Assembly (NCBI GenBank): GCA_017529925.1 | Contig: JAFXMZ010000008.1 | Coordinates: 1 to 64,000 of the forward strand | Length of the DNA: 64,000 nt | DNA from: Clostridiales bacterium | Lineage (GTDB): Bacteria; Bacillota; Clostridia; Saccharofermentanales; Saccharofermentanaceae | Direction of reading: 5' to 3' | Shown: piece by piece, positions 17,936 to 27,464 of the stretch | Numbering within the stretch: position 1 is the stretch's first letter | Layout of the letters: each line of letters opens with the position of its first letter | The notes under the pieces: model-generated | What the model was told of the DNA's origin: nothing | The model's database searches: none | What the model saw: the letters and a program-made list of their open reading frames with translations, nothing else | Program-made: the position numbers and the translations under genes

Positions 17936-19153
17936 TCAGACTTTGTAGAGCGACTCAAAGCATGAGTTCGCATATGTATCGGTCATTCCGGCAATATAGT
18001 CGATGACCTTTATGACGTCGGCGCAGTCCTTCTGCGGGTGCGAACAGTAGAACTTGGCGAAGTTCCTTATCGCTTCCCTGTCCGAAGACAGCGCCTTCTC
18101 GATATCGGAAGTCGAATCCATGAATACTTCGAAGATCGCCTCGACCAGTATCTCGATCGTCTTCTCATATGTCCTGATCTTCGGCGAAGAATATATCTTC
18201 TCGAAATTCCTCTCCAAAAACTCGTTCATCGCACGGAAGTTCCCGTCAGACATCATGATCGCATCCTGGTTCATGCTGCAGTGGATAAGATCCCCTACGA
18301 GGATATTGATCGTCTCCGCATTTGTATTGCCGAGCCTCTCGGTGACCCTGTCGGGAAGGAATTCCGAACCGCTTATTATCCCGGCTCTCCTCGCATCCTC
18401 GACATCGCGTCCGACATAAGCTATCTTGTCCGCGAATCTTACGACGCATCCCTCCAGTGTCGCGGGAGCGGTCCTGTCCTTCTCGGGCTTATTTACTATA
18501 TCCTCAGTCTTCTTGTTCCTCTCGGGCTTCAGGATGCTCTCCTTATATGTCTCGCCGCAGTGTGAAACAATACCGTCCCTCACCTCGAAAGTGAGGTTCA
18601 GCCCGTAGGAACCCTTGTGGTGTTCCTCAAGGATATCCATTACGCGAAGACCGTGCACCTCATGCTCAAAAAAGAGCTTCGGATCGACAGACTTGATGCA
18701 CTTGTTGAGTGCCCTCTCTCCCGTATGTCCGAAAGGTGCATGACCAATGTCGTGGCCCATCGCTATCGCCTGGATAAGATCGACATTGAGATTCAAGGCA
18801 CGTCCGATTATAGTCGATATGTAGTTAACATAGATGACGTGCTCTATCCTCGAACATATATGGTCATTCGTAGGATTGAAGAATACCTGCGTCTTATGCC
18901 TCAGCCTCCTGAAGGCCTGGGAGAAGATTATCCTTCCCATATCCCTCTCGTAGCAGCTCCTTATGAAGCACGGCTCCTCCTCGAGGATACGTCCTCTCGA
19001 ATTGCTGCTCTTCTGCGCAAATGATGAAAATGTAGACTCTCTCTCATCGCGGAGGAGACGGAGCATCTTGGTGTCCTTCTCATTATCTATGAGCTGCGGT
19101 TTGAACTCTATCCCGCTGAACTCTTCCTCAAAAAGATCGAACAGACTGTTCAT
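17936..19153 (-). CDS. dgt: dGTP triphosphohydrolase-like HD protein
   Basis: The 405-residue protein is a Dgt-family enzyme, which cleaves dNTP to deoxynucleoside and triphosphate. It shows the N-terminal substrate motif FRRLRHKTQVF, the HD metal site HVIYVNYIS and AMGHDIGHAPFGHTGERAL, and the later histidine/aspartate block VVRFADKIAYVGRDVEDA. Length is within the bacterial range (about 340-500). ATG at 19153 has a near-perfect AGGAGG. It lies between pcrA and the YfbR-like gene; substrate preference within the dNTPs cannot be read here. Confidence 0.9.
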   Translation of the reverse strand: MNSLFDLFEEEFSGIEFKPQLIDNEKDTKMLRLLRDERESTFSSFAQKSSNSRGRILEEEPCFIRSCYERDMGRIIFSQAFRRLRHKTQVFFNPTNDHICSRIEHVIYVNYISTIIGRALNLNVDLIQAIAMGHDIGHAPFGHTGERALNKCIKSVDPKLFFEHEVHGLRVMDILEEHHKGSYGLNLTFEVRDGIVSHCGETYKESILKPERNKKTEDIVNKPEKDRTAPATLEGCVVRFADKIAYVGRDVEDARRAGIISGSEFLPDRVTERLGNTNAETINILVGDLIHCSMNQDAIMMSDGNFRAMNEFLERNFEKIYSSPKIRTYEKTIEILVEAIFEVFMDSTSDIEKALSSDREAIRNFAKFYCSHPQKDCADVIKVIDYIAGMTDTYANSCFESLYKV

Positions 19154-19166
19154 AAGATACCTCCTC

Positions 19167-21584
19167 TTATGCCTTCTTAAGCCCCGCCGTTCGGGCGAGC
19201 ATATTCTTCCTCATTCCGTCAAAATCGACCGATACGAGCGCATCGCCCGCGACCGGCTCCACCTTGATGACGCGTCCTTCACCGAACCTGTCATGCCTTA
19301 CTGCCATTCCCGGGAATATCTCGGAAGGAGAAAGACCCGACTTAAGATCGGTCCTCTTCTTAGCTGCATCGGCCTTGCCCGTAACAGAAGACTCGAGTGC
19401 CGATGATATCGCCTTCCTTGCCTTCTGTCTCGCAGGACCTGCGACAGAAGAAGTATCCGAGGGTCTCTCGATCCTCCTCTCGCCGCCCATCCTGTAGAGA
19501 TGCTCGGGAGATATCTCGCGAAGGAACCTCGAAGGCGGGAAGCACTGCGTCTGTCCGAAGAGCATCCTCTGCTTTGTAAGGACGAGGAAGAGATTCTTCT
19601 TCGCCCTCGTTATCGCAACATACATAAGGCGCCTCTCCTCTTCGGTCTCGCTGACCGTGGAGATCGACTTATAGCTCGGGAATATACCGTCCTCTACACC
19701 TATGACGAATACGGCTCCGAATTCGAGTCCTTTCGCACTGTGGATCGACATGAGCTTTACATAATCCTCGCTGTCGTCATTGTTATCGCCTTCGGTAAAG
19801 AGTGCCGCATTCTCGAGATAGAGTGACAGGAGTCCCGCCAGTGAATCTGCAGTCCTCGTCTCCTCCTCGATGAAAAGGTCGCCCGATGTCATCTCCTTAT
19901 CGATAGCGGAAATGTCACCTTCGGCCGTCCTGTGGTTCTTCTCGAACTCGGCTGCTTCAGACAGGAGTTCCTTAAGGTTCTCGACCCTGTCAACGAGCTC
20001 GCCCTTGCTCTCTCTTTGCTGGATTATCTCGTCGATGATGCCCGAGTCGTTCTCGACCATATCGACATATTCCTGGAAGGACATCGAGTCATCCGAGAGG
20101 CGGGACCTGAACTTCTCTATCAGTTCCGTAAAACCCCTGAGCCTCGATGACGCCCTCGCGAGTTCCTCATAGGAAGCTGCATTCCTCGTGACCTCCATCA
20201 TGGAGATCCCTGCGGCCGCAGCGATCGATCTTATCGTCTCGACAGTAGTATCGCCGATGCCCCTCTTCGGGACATTGATTATCCTCTCAAATGCAAGGTC
20301 ATCCTTGTCATCGTTGATGAGCCTTAAGTAGGACAGTACATCCTTGATCTCCTTACGGTCATAGAATCTCATGCCGCCGTAGATCCTGAACGGAATGCCC
20401 CTGTCCCTCAGAGCCGACTCAACCGACCTCGAAAGGGCATTCATCCTGTAGAGGACGGCTATATCCGAATAACGGAACTTACCGCCGGTAACCATCCTCT
20501 TAATCGTATCGGCAGTCCATCCGGCTTCGACCGACTGGGTGTCTGTATTCATGACGATTATCTTGTCGCCCTCGCTGCCCTCGGTTCGCAGTGCCTTGCT
20601 CTTCCTGCTCCTGTTGTTGGCGATGACTTCATTCGCGGCATCGAGTATCGTCTTCGTCGAACGGTAATTCTGCTCGAGTTTTATGACCTTCGCATCCTTA
20701 AAGTCCTTCTCGAAGTTCAGGATCATCCTTACATCCGCTCCCCTGAAGGCGTAGATCGACTGATCGTCATCACCTACGACGCAGATATTCTTATGGCCTG
20801 AAGCCAGGAGCATTATGGCATCATACTGCGGCTGGTTCGTATCCTGATACTCGTCGACCATGATATATCTGAACTTGTTCCTGTAGTATTCGAGGATCTC
20901 CGGATCCTTCCTCAGGAGCACAGACATATTGATCAGGATGTCGTCAAAATCCATCGCATTATTCGATACAAGATATTCGTTATATCTCTCGAAGACCTTC
21001 GCCGCCTTCTGACGGTACAGGTCGGCCCCTGCGAGGGATGAATACATCTCCGGTGTCACGCCATGATTCTTCGCATCCGAGATCTCGAACTGGAAATTCC
21101 TCGGCTTATAAGTCTTCTCGGGTATATCAAGGTCCTTCATGACCTGCCTTATGACCTTGAGCTGGTCGTCTGTATCGATTATGACGAAGTTCTTGCCGTA
21201 TCCTATCGTCTCAGCGTGGCGCCTCAGTATCCTCGCAAAGATCGAATGGAAAGTACCGCACCAGATATACTGCGAACGGTTCCCGATGAGGCCTTCGATC
21301 CTCTCCTTCATCTCGTTCGCTGCCTTGTTGGTAAAAGTGATCGCAAGGATGCTGCCGGGAGCGACATTATGCTTCCTGATCATATAAGCGATCCTGTATG
21401 TGATGACCCTGGTCTTGCCCGATCCCGCACCCGCGAGTATAAGGAGCGGTCCGTCAAGATGCATGACTGCCGCCCTCTGTTCGGGATTCAGGCCGTCAAG
21501 GATGGAATCGGCGTCCGTATCAGAGACCTCGCCTCTCTCCTTAACGCCTTCATATATGCTGTTCAGCTCTTCGAAAAAATCCAA
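19167..21584 (-). CDS. pcrA: ATP-dependent DNA helicase PcrA/UvrD
   Basis: This 805-residue superfamily 1A helicase unwinds DNA in repair and rolling-circle replication. Motifs are in order: NPEQRAAV (Q motif), AGAGSGKTRVITYRI (Walker A), TFTNKAANEMKER, VDEYQDTN (Walker B), GDDDQSIYAFRGAD, LEQNYRST and VKLMSIHSAKGLEF. The last about 60 residues form the small basic/beta C-terminal domain (FGEGRVIKVEPVAGD) that in PcrA contacts RNA polymerase. The only start before the Q motif is TTG at 21584, preceded by a weak GGCGGAAA. It heads the nine-gene run and has a TATAAT box at 21616-21621. Confidence 0.95.
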   Translation of the reverse strand: MDFFEELNSIYEGVKERGEVSDTDADSILDGLNPEQRAAVMHLDGPLLILAGAGSGKTRVITYRIAYMIRKHNVAPGSILAITFTNKAANEMKERIEGLIGNRSQYIWCGTFHSIFARILRRHAETIGYGKNFVIIDTDDQLKVIRQVMKDLDIPEKTYKPRNFQFEISDAKNHGVTPEMYSSLAGADLYRQKAAKVFERYNEYLVSNNAMDFDDILINMSVLLRKDPEILEYYRNKFRYIMVDEYQDTNQPQYDAIMLLASGHKNICVVGDDDQSIYAFRGADVRMILNFEKDFKDAKVIKLEQNYRSTKTILDAANEVIANNRSRKSKALRTEGSEGDKIIVMNTDTQSVEAGWTADTIKRMVTGGKFRYSDIAVLYRMNALSRSVESALRDRGIPFRIYGGMRFYDRKEIKDVLSYLRLINDDKDDLAFERIINVPKRGIGDTTVETIRSIAAAAGISMMEVTRNAASYEELARASSRLRGFTELIEKFRSRLSDDSMSFQEYVDMVENDSGIIDEIIQQRESKGELVDRVENLKELLSEAAEFEKNHRTAEGDISAIDKEMTSGDLFIEEETRTADSLAGLLSLYLENAALFTEGDNNDDSEDYVKLMSIHSAKGLEFGAVFVIGVEDGIFPSYKSISTVSETEEERRLMYVAITRAKKNLFLVLTKQRMLFGQTQCFPPSRFLREISPEHLYRMGGERRIERPSDTSSVAGPARQKARKAISSALESSVTGKADAAKKRTDLKSGLSPSEIFPGMAVRHDRFGEGRVIKVEPVAGDALVSVDFDGMRKNMLARTAGLKKA

Positions 21585-21615
21585 TTCAGTTTCCGCCGTT
21601 TTCTTTATTTTTATT

Positions 21616-21621
21616 ATTATA
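21616..21621 (-). promoter_or_regulatory. Extended -10 promoter for pcrA run
   Basis: TGTTATAAT on the minus strand gives an extended -10 (TGN-TATAAT) about 32 bases before the TTG start of pcrA. I see no good -35. Predicted start near 21609 leaves a leader of about 25 bases. Confidence 0.5.
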
Positions 21622-21690
21622 ACAGAAGGGGGCGGAGATTAATGGGTCACTTCCCGGCAATTTCGGGTGTAATTTCAGGGGCCTCTTCCT

Positions 21691-21855
21691 TCAGCATCCC
21701 CAGATGATGTGCATAAGATCGGCCGCCAGATGCATATGAAGGCCGGCATCCTTTCCGACGCCGGCCTTTCTTGTCCATTTATCGAGCTCGTTCAGGATGC
21801 CGGATATACCGTCACCGTCGAGAGCATATACTTGATGTGCACTGTCCTTATTCAT
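21691..21855 (-). CDS. Possible 54-residue small protein downstream of ackA
   Basis: The frame runs from ATG 21855 to TGA 21691, beginning 27 bases after the ackA stop on the same strand, and encodes an amphipathic, methionine/histidine-rich C-terminus (GLHMHLAADLMHIIWGC). The ribosome binding site is weak (GGGACC). A 9-bp perfect inverted repeat (21739-21747 with 21760-21768) lies inside it, so the stretch may instead be a structured 3' region of the ackA mRNA. No family recognised. Bases 21585-21690 hold only the pcrA promoter. Confidence 0.35.
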   Translation of the reverse strand: MNKDSAHQVYALDGDGISGILNELDKWTRKAGVGKDAGLHMHLAADLMHIIWGC

Positions 21856-21882
21856 CTAAAGGTCCCGAAACAGGATCGATCA

Positions 21883-23073
21883 TCAGATGAGTGCCTTTGT
21901 TTCCTGAGCGATCGCGAGCTCCTCATTTGTGGGGATTACAACGATCTTGACCTTGGAATCATCTGCAGATATTACTGCCTCGGATCTCGTTCCGTTATTC
22001 TTCGCGGGATCGATCTTCGCGCCCATGAACTCGAGGGGCTTGATCATAGCCTCACGGATAGTATCCGTATTCTCACCGATGCCTGCAGTGAATACGATCA
22101 CGTCAACGCCGCCCATTGCAGCAGCATAAGAACCGATGATCTTTGTTCCCTGATAGGAGAACATATCGAGTGCGAGTGTTGCTCTCTCATTGCCGGCAGC
22201 GGATGCTTTCGCGAGGTCACGAAAATCGGAACCTACGCCCGATACGCCGAGCACGCCACTCTTCTTGTTCATGAGAGTATCCATCTCCTCTGCGCTCTTG
22301 CCTTCCATCTTCTGGATGAAGGGAACGATCGCGGGATCGATATCACCTGTCCTCGTACCCATGCAGATACCTGCGAGAGGTGTAAGGCCCATTGATGTAT
22401 CGACGCACTTGCCGTCCTTTACTGCAGCAAAGGATGAACCGTTGCCGAGGTGGCATGTTACCATGCGTACGCCCTCAGGTGAGATCCCGAGGAACTCGCA
22501 TGCTCTCTTCGAAACATATCTGTGGCTCGTTCCGTGGAAGCCGTATCTCCTGATCGAATACTTCTCATAGTACTCGTAAGGGAGAGCATACATATAAGCC
22601 TTCGGGGGCATCGTCATGTGGAAAGCCGTATCGAATACTGCGACCTGGGGTGTTCCTGCGGGGAGCACGGACTCGCATGCCTCGATGCCGATGAGGTTGG
22701 CGGGATTATGGAGAGGGCCCAAGTCGAAGCACTCCCTGATGACTCTCTTGACATCCTCGTTAACGACTACGGACTCGCTGTAATACTTACCGCCGTGGAG
22801 GACTCTGTGTCCTACTGCAGCGATCTCCGAAACATCGGAGATGACACCCGTCTCGGGATCCGTGAGCTGTGAGAGTACGAGCTTTACGGCAACCTTGTGG
22901 TCGGGAAGATCGACATCCTTCTCGATCTCGTTCTTATTGGCGGGCTTATAGGAAAGCTTTCCGTCGATACCGATCCTGTCTGCATTACCCTTTGCAAGAA
23001 CGATACCCTTATCCACATCGAAAAGCTGGAACTTGCAGGAAGAACTTCCGCAGTTGATTACAAGAATATTCAT
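21883..23073 (-). CDS. ackA: Acetate kinase
   Basis: AckA makes ATP from acetyl phosphate and ADP, releasing acetate. The 396-residue protein starts MNILVINCGSSSCKFQLFD, the family's phosphate-binding start, and has HRVLHGG, AVFDTAFHMTMP, RRYGFHGTSH and the CHLGNGSS block. Length is typical. It follows pta by 58 bases on the same strand, the common Pta-AckA fermentative ATP pathway. GTP/ATP choice cannot be read here. Confidence 0.97.
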   Translation of the reverse strand: MNILVINCGSSSCKFQLFDVDKGIVLAKGNADRIGIDGKLSYKPANKNEIEKDVDLPDHKVAVKLVLSQLTDPETGVISDVSEIAAVGHRVLHGGKYYSESVVVNEDVKRVIRECFDLGPLHNPANLIGIEACESVLPAGTPQVAVFDTAFHMTMPPKAYMYALPYEYYEKYSIRRYGFHGTSHRYVSKRACEFLGISPEGVRMVTCHLGNGSSFAAVKDGKCVDTSMGLTPLAGICMGTRTGDIDPAIVPFIQKMEGKSAEEMDTLMNKKSGVLGVSGVGSDFRDLAKASAAGNERATLALDMFSYQGTKIIGSYAAAMGGVDVIVFTAGIGENTDTIREAMIKPLEFMGAKIDPAKNNGTRSEAVISADDSKVKIVVIPTNEELAIAQETKALI

Positions 23074-23131
23074 GATAAAAACTCCTTCGTTTTGATTATC
23101 TTATCTGCCGGGGTACACCCCTTAAAGAGCA

Positions 23132-24220
23132 TCAGCCCTGAGCCTGTGCCTGGATAGCCGTGATAGCTACCGTTCCGACGATATCGTCGGCGTTGCAGCC
23201 TCTCGAAAGGTCGTTTACGGGAAGTGCGAGACCCTGGAGGACAGGTCCGTAAGCGGGAGCCTTTGCAAGTCTCTGGACGAGCTTATAGCCGATGTTGCCT
23301 GCCTCGAGCGAAGGAAATACCAGCGTGTTGGCATGACCTGCGACCTTGGAGTCGGGAGCCTTGAGCTGGCCTACCTCGGGAACGAGAGCAGCGTCGAGCT
23401 GGAGCTCACCGTCGACAACGAGATCGGGATACTGTGAATGAGCGATCTTGACTGCCTCTGCGACCTTGGTAACGTCGTCATGCTTCGCGGAACCCATCGT
23501 GGAGTAGGAGAGCATTGCGACCTTAGCGGGAGCGCCGACGAACTGCTCGAAAGAATCTGCGGAAAGCTTTGCAATCTCTGCGAGCTTCGCAGAATCAACA
23601 TCAGTATTTACTGCGCAGTCTGCAAAGATAAAGAGTCCGTTCTCGCCCATATCGCAGTTGGGGACCTCGAGGAGGAAGAATCCGGAAACGGAAGAGATGC
23701 CGGGCTTCATCTTGAGGAGCTGGAGAGCGGGACGGATCGTATTGCCCGTCGAGTGGCATGCGCCGGAAACGGCACCGTCTGCATCACCGCACTTGCACAT
23801 GAGGCATGCATAGTACATATAGTCGGACTCCATCTGAGCCTTAGCCTTCTCGACCGTGATGCCCTTCTTGGCAGCGGCCTCGACGAGTGCATTCGTCTCC
23901 TCCTCGGAAAGACCCTTCTTCTCGGCCTTCTTCTTTGCCTGTGCGACCATCGTATCGACGCCGCGGAGCTCGATGAACTTGTCGAGATATTTCTGTCTGT
24001 TGGGATCCGTCTGCGGGTCGATCAGTGTCGCACCCGTTATATCAAAGCCTTCGGAGTTCTTCTCTATCTCCTCGGGCGAACCGATTATGATGATGTTTGC
24101 CATGTCTGCCTTGAGGATCTTCTCGGCAGCCTCAAATGTCCTTCTGTCCATCGACTCGGGAAGAACTATAGTCTTCTTGTCGGCCTTGGCTCTTGCGATA
24201 ATGTCATCAATAAATGCCAT
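23132..24220 (-). CDS. pta: Phosphate acetyltransferase
   Basis: Pta transfers acetyl from acetyl-CoA to phosphate, feeding AckA. The 362-residue protein is the short single-domain form: TIVLPESMDRRTFEAAEKIL at the start, GAVSGACHSTGNTIRPALQ in the middle and GYKLVQRLAKAPAYGP near the end. It lacks the N-terminal DRTGG/P-loop extension of the E. coli enzyme, as usual in Clostridia. ATG at 24220 is chosen because AGGAG lies 7 bases upstream; the ATG at 24226 is too close to it. A strong promoter lies at 24260-24288. Confidence 0.96.
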   Translation of the reverse strand: MAFIDDIIARAKADKKTIVLPESMDRRTFEAAEKILKADMANIIIIGSPEEIEKNSEGFDITGATLIDPQTDPNRQKYLDKFIELRGVDTMVAQAKKKAEKKGLSEEETNALVEAAAKKGITVEKAKAQMESDYMYYACLMCKCGDADGAVSGACHSTGNTIRPALQLLKMKPGISSVSGFFLLEVPNCDMGENGLFIFADCAVNTDVDSAKLAEIAKLSADSFEQFVGAPAKVAMLSYSTMGSAKHDDVTKVAEAVKIAHSQYPDLVVDGELQLDAALVPEVGQLKAPDSKVAGHANTLVFPSLEAGNIGYKLVQRLAKAPAYGPVLQGLALPVNDLSRGCNADDIVGTVAITAIQAQAQG

Positions 24221-24259
24221 GTCCATTCTCCTTTTTTGTCACTGAAATCACGTTCATTC

Positions 24260-24288
24260 AGTATACTCTCAAGGAGAGGTCTTTTCAA
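24260..24288 (-). promoter_or_regulatory. pta-ackA promoter
   Basis: TTGAAA (24283-24288) and TATACT (24260-24265) on the minus strand are separated by exactly 17 bp, a strong housekeeping promoter about 35 bases upstream of the pta ribosome binding site. Confidence 0.7.
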
Positions 24289-24298
24289 ATAAATAAAG

Positions 24299-25570
24299 TC
24301 AGAAAAGAAGAAAACAGATGTCCAGATTCTCGCCTGCATCGAAAACATATCTTCCGCCCTTCTCCCTGTAGATCATGGAAAGCGCGGGAGAATCTGTATA
24401 GGTGGCTACGCGCGAGCCTATCCTCGATACGGCCTTTTCGAAAAGATCCCTGTCATCCTTATACAGCGATATCGCCATTATGTCGGCATATGAGTCGAAG
24501 GACTCGTCCCCGTCGCATCTGCCGGTCGTGATGTAGTATCGCTCCCTCACGGACGATTCGTTGAACATGAGGTTCTTGAGCCAGGAATACTGGACATCCG
24601 GGAGCTTTCCGACCTTCGCGAGGTTCCTCATCGTCCTTATCGATGAGGAGACGGAGAGTGTCGCGGCGATATCCTTCTGGTAACAGTAGTCGATGCCGTT
24701 CTCACCCTTCGAATATGCAAATGCGTAGATGGGTATATCCTCGGAAGCTATGCCTCCGTTTATGATCTCCAGGTTCTTTTCGAGGCTGCCCTCAGGAAGG
24801 AGCTTATTGTCCTCGAGCGTCTTTATGAGGAAGAGGTCTATCTCGGAGAGCATTACGCCTTCTATCTCGCGGCTCTTGATATTCTCCTCCGAAGTGATGT
24901 CCTCGAGCGGCGCACCGTCGGGATTTTCCGGGAGCTGCTCACTTCCGTCAGCGAGCGAACTGTAGGAACTGCCTTCGTAGTAGGCGACCGTGATCTTGTG
25001 GGGCTTTACTGTCCCGTCCTTATCGAAGATCTCTCCAGTCAGGCTCTTTATCTGTTCATAGTCATCGGACGAACCGTAGTTCGAGTAGTAATAGCAGAAT
25101 GCGGAAAGCCAGACGATCCTGCCGGTGGTGTCGGACTTTTCGATGAGGTCTTCGGATTTTACCTTCTTCACGAGGTCACGTGCCGCGAACCTGTCGGAGC
25201 GCCTCACATACATATCGAGCAGCAGTGCTTGGTCAGAAAGAAGGAACTCGCCCGACTCCTCTGCGGGCTGCGTCGAAAGCCTTCCTGCGATCATATAATC
25301 CGAAGGGATGAGCGTGCCGTCGGACGTATTCTCTATCATGAGCTTTTTTGTCCTTGCCCAGAGGTAATCCTCGGTGAGGTTGTATTCCGCCGCCAGGCTC
25401 AGGTATTCGTAGGACGGCGACTGCGGCTTTTCCATCTTAAACTTCTTCGCGCCGCCGTATGTTCCCGTATACCAGAAATAGAGTGCTCCCAGGAGCACGG
25501 CAGCTGCCGCGACCGATACCGCGATTATGACCGTTTTCTTCTCCGGGCGTCTTATCCTTCTCATTCTCAT
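24299..25570 (-). CDS. Membrane-anchored extracytoplasmic protein, possibly six-hairpin glycosidase-like
   Basis: The 423-residue protein has a basic N-terminus and one transmembrane anchor (about 13-35), then an all-helical ectodomain. The pattern of long helices with aromatic residues (YEYLSLAAEY, ARTKKLMIENTSDGTLIPSD, FCYYYSNYGSSDDY) and the overall length resemble GH8-like alpha/alpha six-hairpin glycosidases, but I cannot place catalytic acids with confidence, so this is only a suggestion. There is no clear ribosome binding site before the ATG at 25570 (a second ATG is at 25564). It is divergent from tmcAL and ends just upstream of the pta promoter. Confidence 0.7.
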   Translation of the reverse strand: MRMRRIRRPEKKTVIIAVSVAAAAVLLGALYFWYTGTYGGAKKFKMEKPQSPSYEYLSLAAEYNLTEDYLWARTKKLMIENTSDGTLIPSDYMIAGRLSTQPAEESGEFLLSDQALLLDMYVRRSDRFAARDLVKKVKSEDLIEKSDTTGRIVWLSAFCYYYSNYGSSDDYEQIKSLTGEIFDKDGTVKPHKITVAYYEGSSYSSLADGSEQLPENPDGAPLEDITSEENIKSREIEGVMLSEIDLFLIKTLEDNKLLPEGSLEKNLEIINGGIASEDIPIYAFAYSKGENGIDYCYQKDIAATLSVSSSIRTMRNLAKVGKLPDVQYSWLKNLMFNESSVRERYYITTGRCDGDESFDSYADIMAISLYKDDRDLFEKAVSRIGSRVATYTDSPALSMIYREKGGRYVFDAGENLDICFLLF

Positions 25571-25680
25571 AGGGAGATTTTAACACAACCTCTCCCCGGC
25601 GCCTCATTATTTCTCTGTCTTTTTCGCCATTCATCGCATATAATCCATCTTGTACGACAAAGAAGAAACAGGAGGACACC

Positions 25681-26937
25681 ATGCGGGTAATCGGTATCAT
25701 CGCCGAATTCAATCCTTTCCATAACGGACACGGATATCTCATCTCGAAAGCAAGGGAAGCCGTCGGCGATCCGAGGGCGATAGTCCTTGCAGTCATGAGC
25801 GGCAGCTTTGTCCAGAGGGGAACTCCCGCAGTCCTTCCCAAACATATAAGGGCAAGGCAGGCGCTCCTTAACGGCGCCGATGTCGTCCTGGAACTGCCCT
25901 TCACTTTCGCATGTGCGCCTTCGGAGAGATTCGCATCCGGTGCCGTCGAGCTTCTCAGAAAGACCGGAGTCGTGACCGATATCGCTTTCGGAGTGGATAT
26001 CGACGACCCGTCGCTCCTTGATGAGCTGGCAGAAATATCGCCTGACGAAGAGAAACTCAGGGGATATCTTGCGGCCGGAGACTCATTTCCTTCGGCGAGG
26101 GCAAAGGCGATCATTGATGAGATGAGATCCTCGGGCAGGGAGCTCTCCGGTGAAGAAGAGAAAAGATACCTCGAGGCACTCCGCATGCCCAACTCGATAC
26201 TTGCCCTCGACTACATGAAGGCCATGAAGGAAAAGGGCGCCCGCTGGAATGTCATCAGGGTAAAGAGAGAACCTTCTTCGAGCGCTACGGAAACGAGGAG
26301 GAAGCTTTTCGACGGGAGAGATAAAAAGGCTGCTTCCGTGTCAGGTATCGCCTCAGATCTTTCAGGTCTTATGCCCGACAATGCACTCGCGGCGATGCTC
26401 TCTTCATTCCAGGCCGGAAAGGCATCATTCCCCGACAGGGATTCCTGGTCGGAAGATACGGCTCAGCTCGTTTTGCGCGGCGGTCAGACGGAAGACTTTG
26501 CATATATGTCCGACGGACTTCCGGGATATCTTTATAACAGGCTCTCCTCAATGCGCGGCTTCGCATATGAGAACACGCAGGCGGCACTCGCGACAAAGCA
26601 TTTCACCATGCCGAGGATAGACCGCGCGCTGTCGTCGCTCCTTGTGGGACAGACCGCATCCTATGTTGCCTCCGAGAAGAGCCCTCGGTATATCCGCGTC
26701 CTCGGATTTACAAAAGACGGAAGATACTGCCTCAAGATAATGGGGAAATGTGCTAAGCTTCCGGTGATACATAACCTTTCGGACGGGCTCGAACTCTGCT
26801 CGTCTGATCCCGCTCTTAAGCAGCAGCTGGAACTCGACATAAGGGCCACGGGGACCGCGGCGCGTTATCACGGTCTCCCCTACGGATATGAATGGGAGAT
26901 CCCTCCCGTTACGGATCTTCCGAAGAAGCGAGGTTAA
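25681..26937 (+). CDS. tmcAL: tRNA(Met) cytidine acetate ligase
   Basis: TmcAL (YlbM) uses ATP and acetate to acetylate the wobble cytidine of elongator tRNA-Met. The 418-residue protein begins with the nucleotidyltransferase signature GIIAEFNPFHNGHGYLISKA (HxGH motif), followed by VMSGSFVQRGTPAVLPKH and LELPFTFACAPSERFASGAV, all characteristic of this family. AGGAGG lies just before the ATG. Acetate as substrate fits the neighbouring acetate-producing pta-ackA genes, though they are on the other strand. Confidence 0.94.
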   Translation: MRVIGIIAEFNPFHNGHGYLISKAREAVGDPRAIVLAVMSGSFVQRGTPAVLPKHIRARQALLNGADVVLELPFTFACAPSERFASGAVELLRKTGVVTDIAFGVDIDDPSLLDELAEISPDEEKLRGYLAAGDSFPSARAKAIIDEMRSSGRELSGEEEKRYLEALRMPNSILALDYMKAMKEKGARWNVIRVKREPSSSATETRRKLFDGRDKKAASVSGIASDLSGLMPDNALAAMLSSFQAGKASFPDRDSWSEDTAQLVLRGGQTEDFAYMSDGLPGYLYNRLSSMRGFAYENTQAALATKHFTMPRIDRALSSLLVGQTASYVASEKSPRYIRVLGFTKDGRYCLKIMGKCAKLPVIHNLSDGLELCSSDPALKQQLELDIRATGTAARYHGLPYGYEWEIPPVTDLPKKRG

Positions 26938-26951
26938 GAGGCTGCCTTAAG

Positions 26952-27464
26952 ATGGAAAAGTACATCATCTGTTCCGACATCCACGGACGAAAGGAGATAT
27001 TCCGCGACATGCTCGCCCAGGCATCTGAGATGACGGGCGGCAATATCGACGGGATAATAATCGCGGGCGACCTCGAGACAGATCCTTCATATATCACCGA
27101 TGCCGTATATCAGACGATCACTTCGGATTGCAGCATCAATATGGTCGCGGGCAACTGCGACGGATGGCACAGGTATTCAACCGGCAGGCTCCCGGACAGC
27201 CTTAAGATAGACACGAAGAGCGGACACAGGATCTTCGTCGGACACGGCCACCTCATGTATCCCCTCAGGACCGACATGATATCCTATCTTGCCGAGAGCG
27301 AAGGATGCGACATCGCGGTCTTCGGACATACGCACATGATTATGAACGAGAAGTGCGGCGGCGTCCTTATCCTAAATGCAGGCGCATTAAAAGACCGCTC
27401 GTACATGATCCTCACTCCGGATAACGACGGCGGTCCTTCGGCAGTCTCTTACTGGGTCAGCTGA
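26952..27464 (+). CDS. YfcE-family metallophosphoesterase
   Basis: The 170-residue protein is a calcineurin-like phosphoesterase of the YfcE/MJ0936 type. The metal ligands are in the expected order: SDIHG (residue 8 on), GDLE, GNCDG, GHGH and GHTH. These enzymes hydrolyse phosphodiesters in vitro; the natural substrate is generally unknown. ATG at 26952 is preferred over upstream starts because the family start is right at MEKYIICSDIHG and AGAGG lies upstream. It follows tmcAL by 14 bases. Its stop region forms one copy of a direct repeat (27456-27474). Confidence 0.9.
   Translation: MEKYIICSDIHGRKEIFRDMLAQASEMTGGNIDGIIIAGDLETDPSYITDAVYQTITSDCSINMVAGNCDGWHRYSTGRLPDSLKIDTKSGHRIFVGHGHLMYPLRTDMISYLAESEGCDIAVFGHTHMIMNEKCGGVLILNAGALKDRSYMILTPDNDGGPSAVSYWVS

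Noticed and set aside
21739-21768. Rho-independent terminator of ackA.
   Set aside because: The stem is strong but on the minus strand it is followed by CATATG, not a T run.
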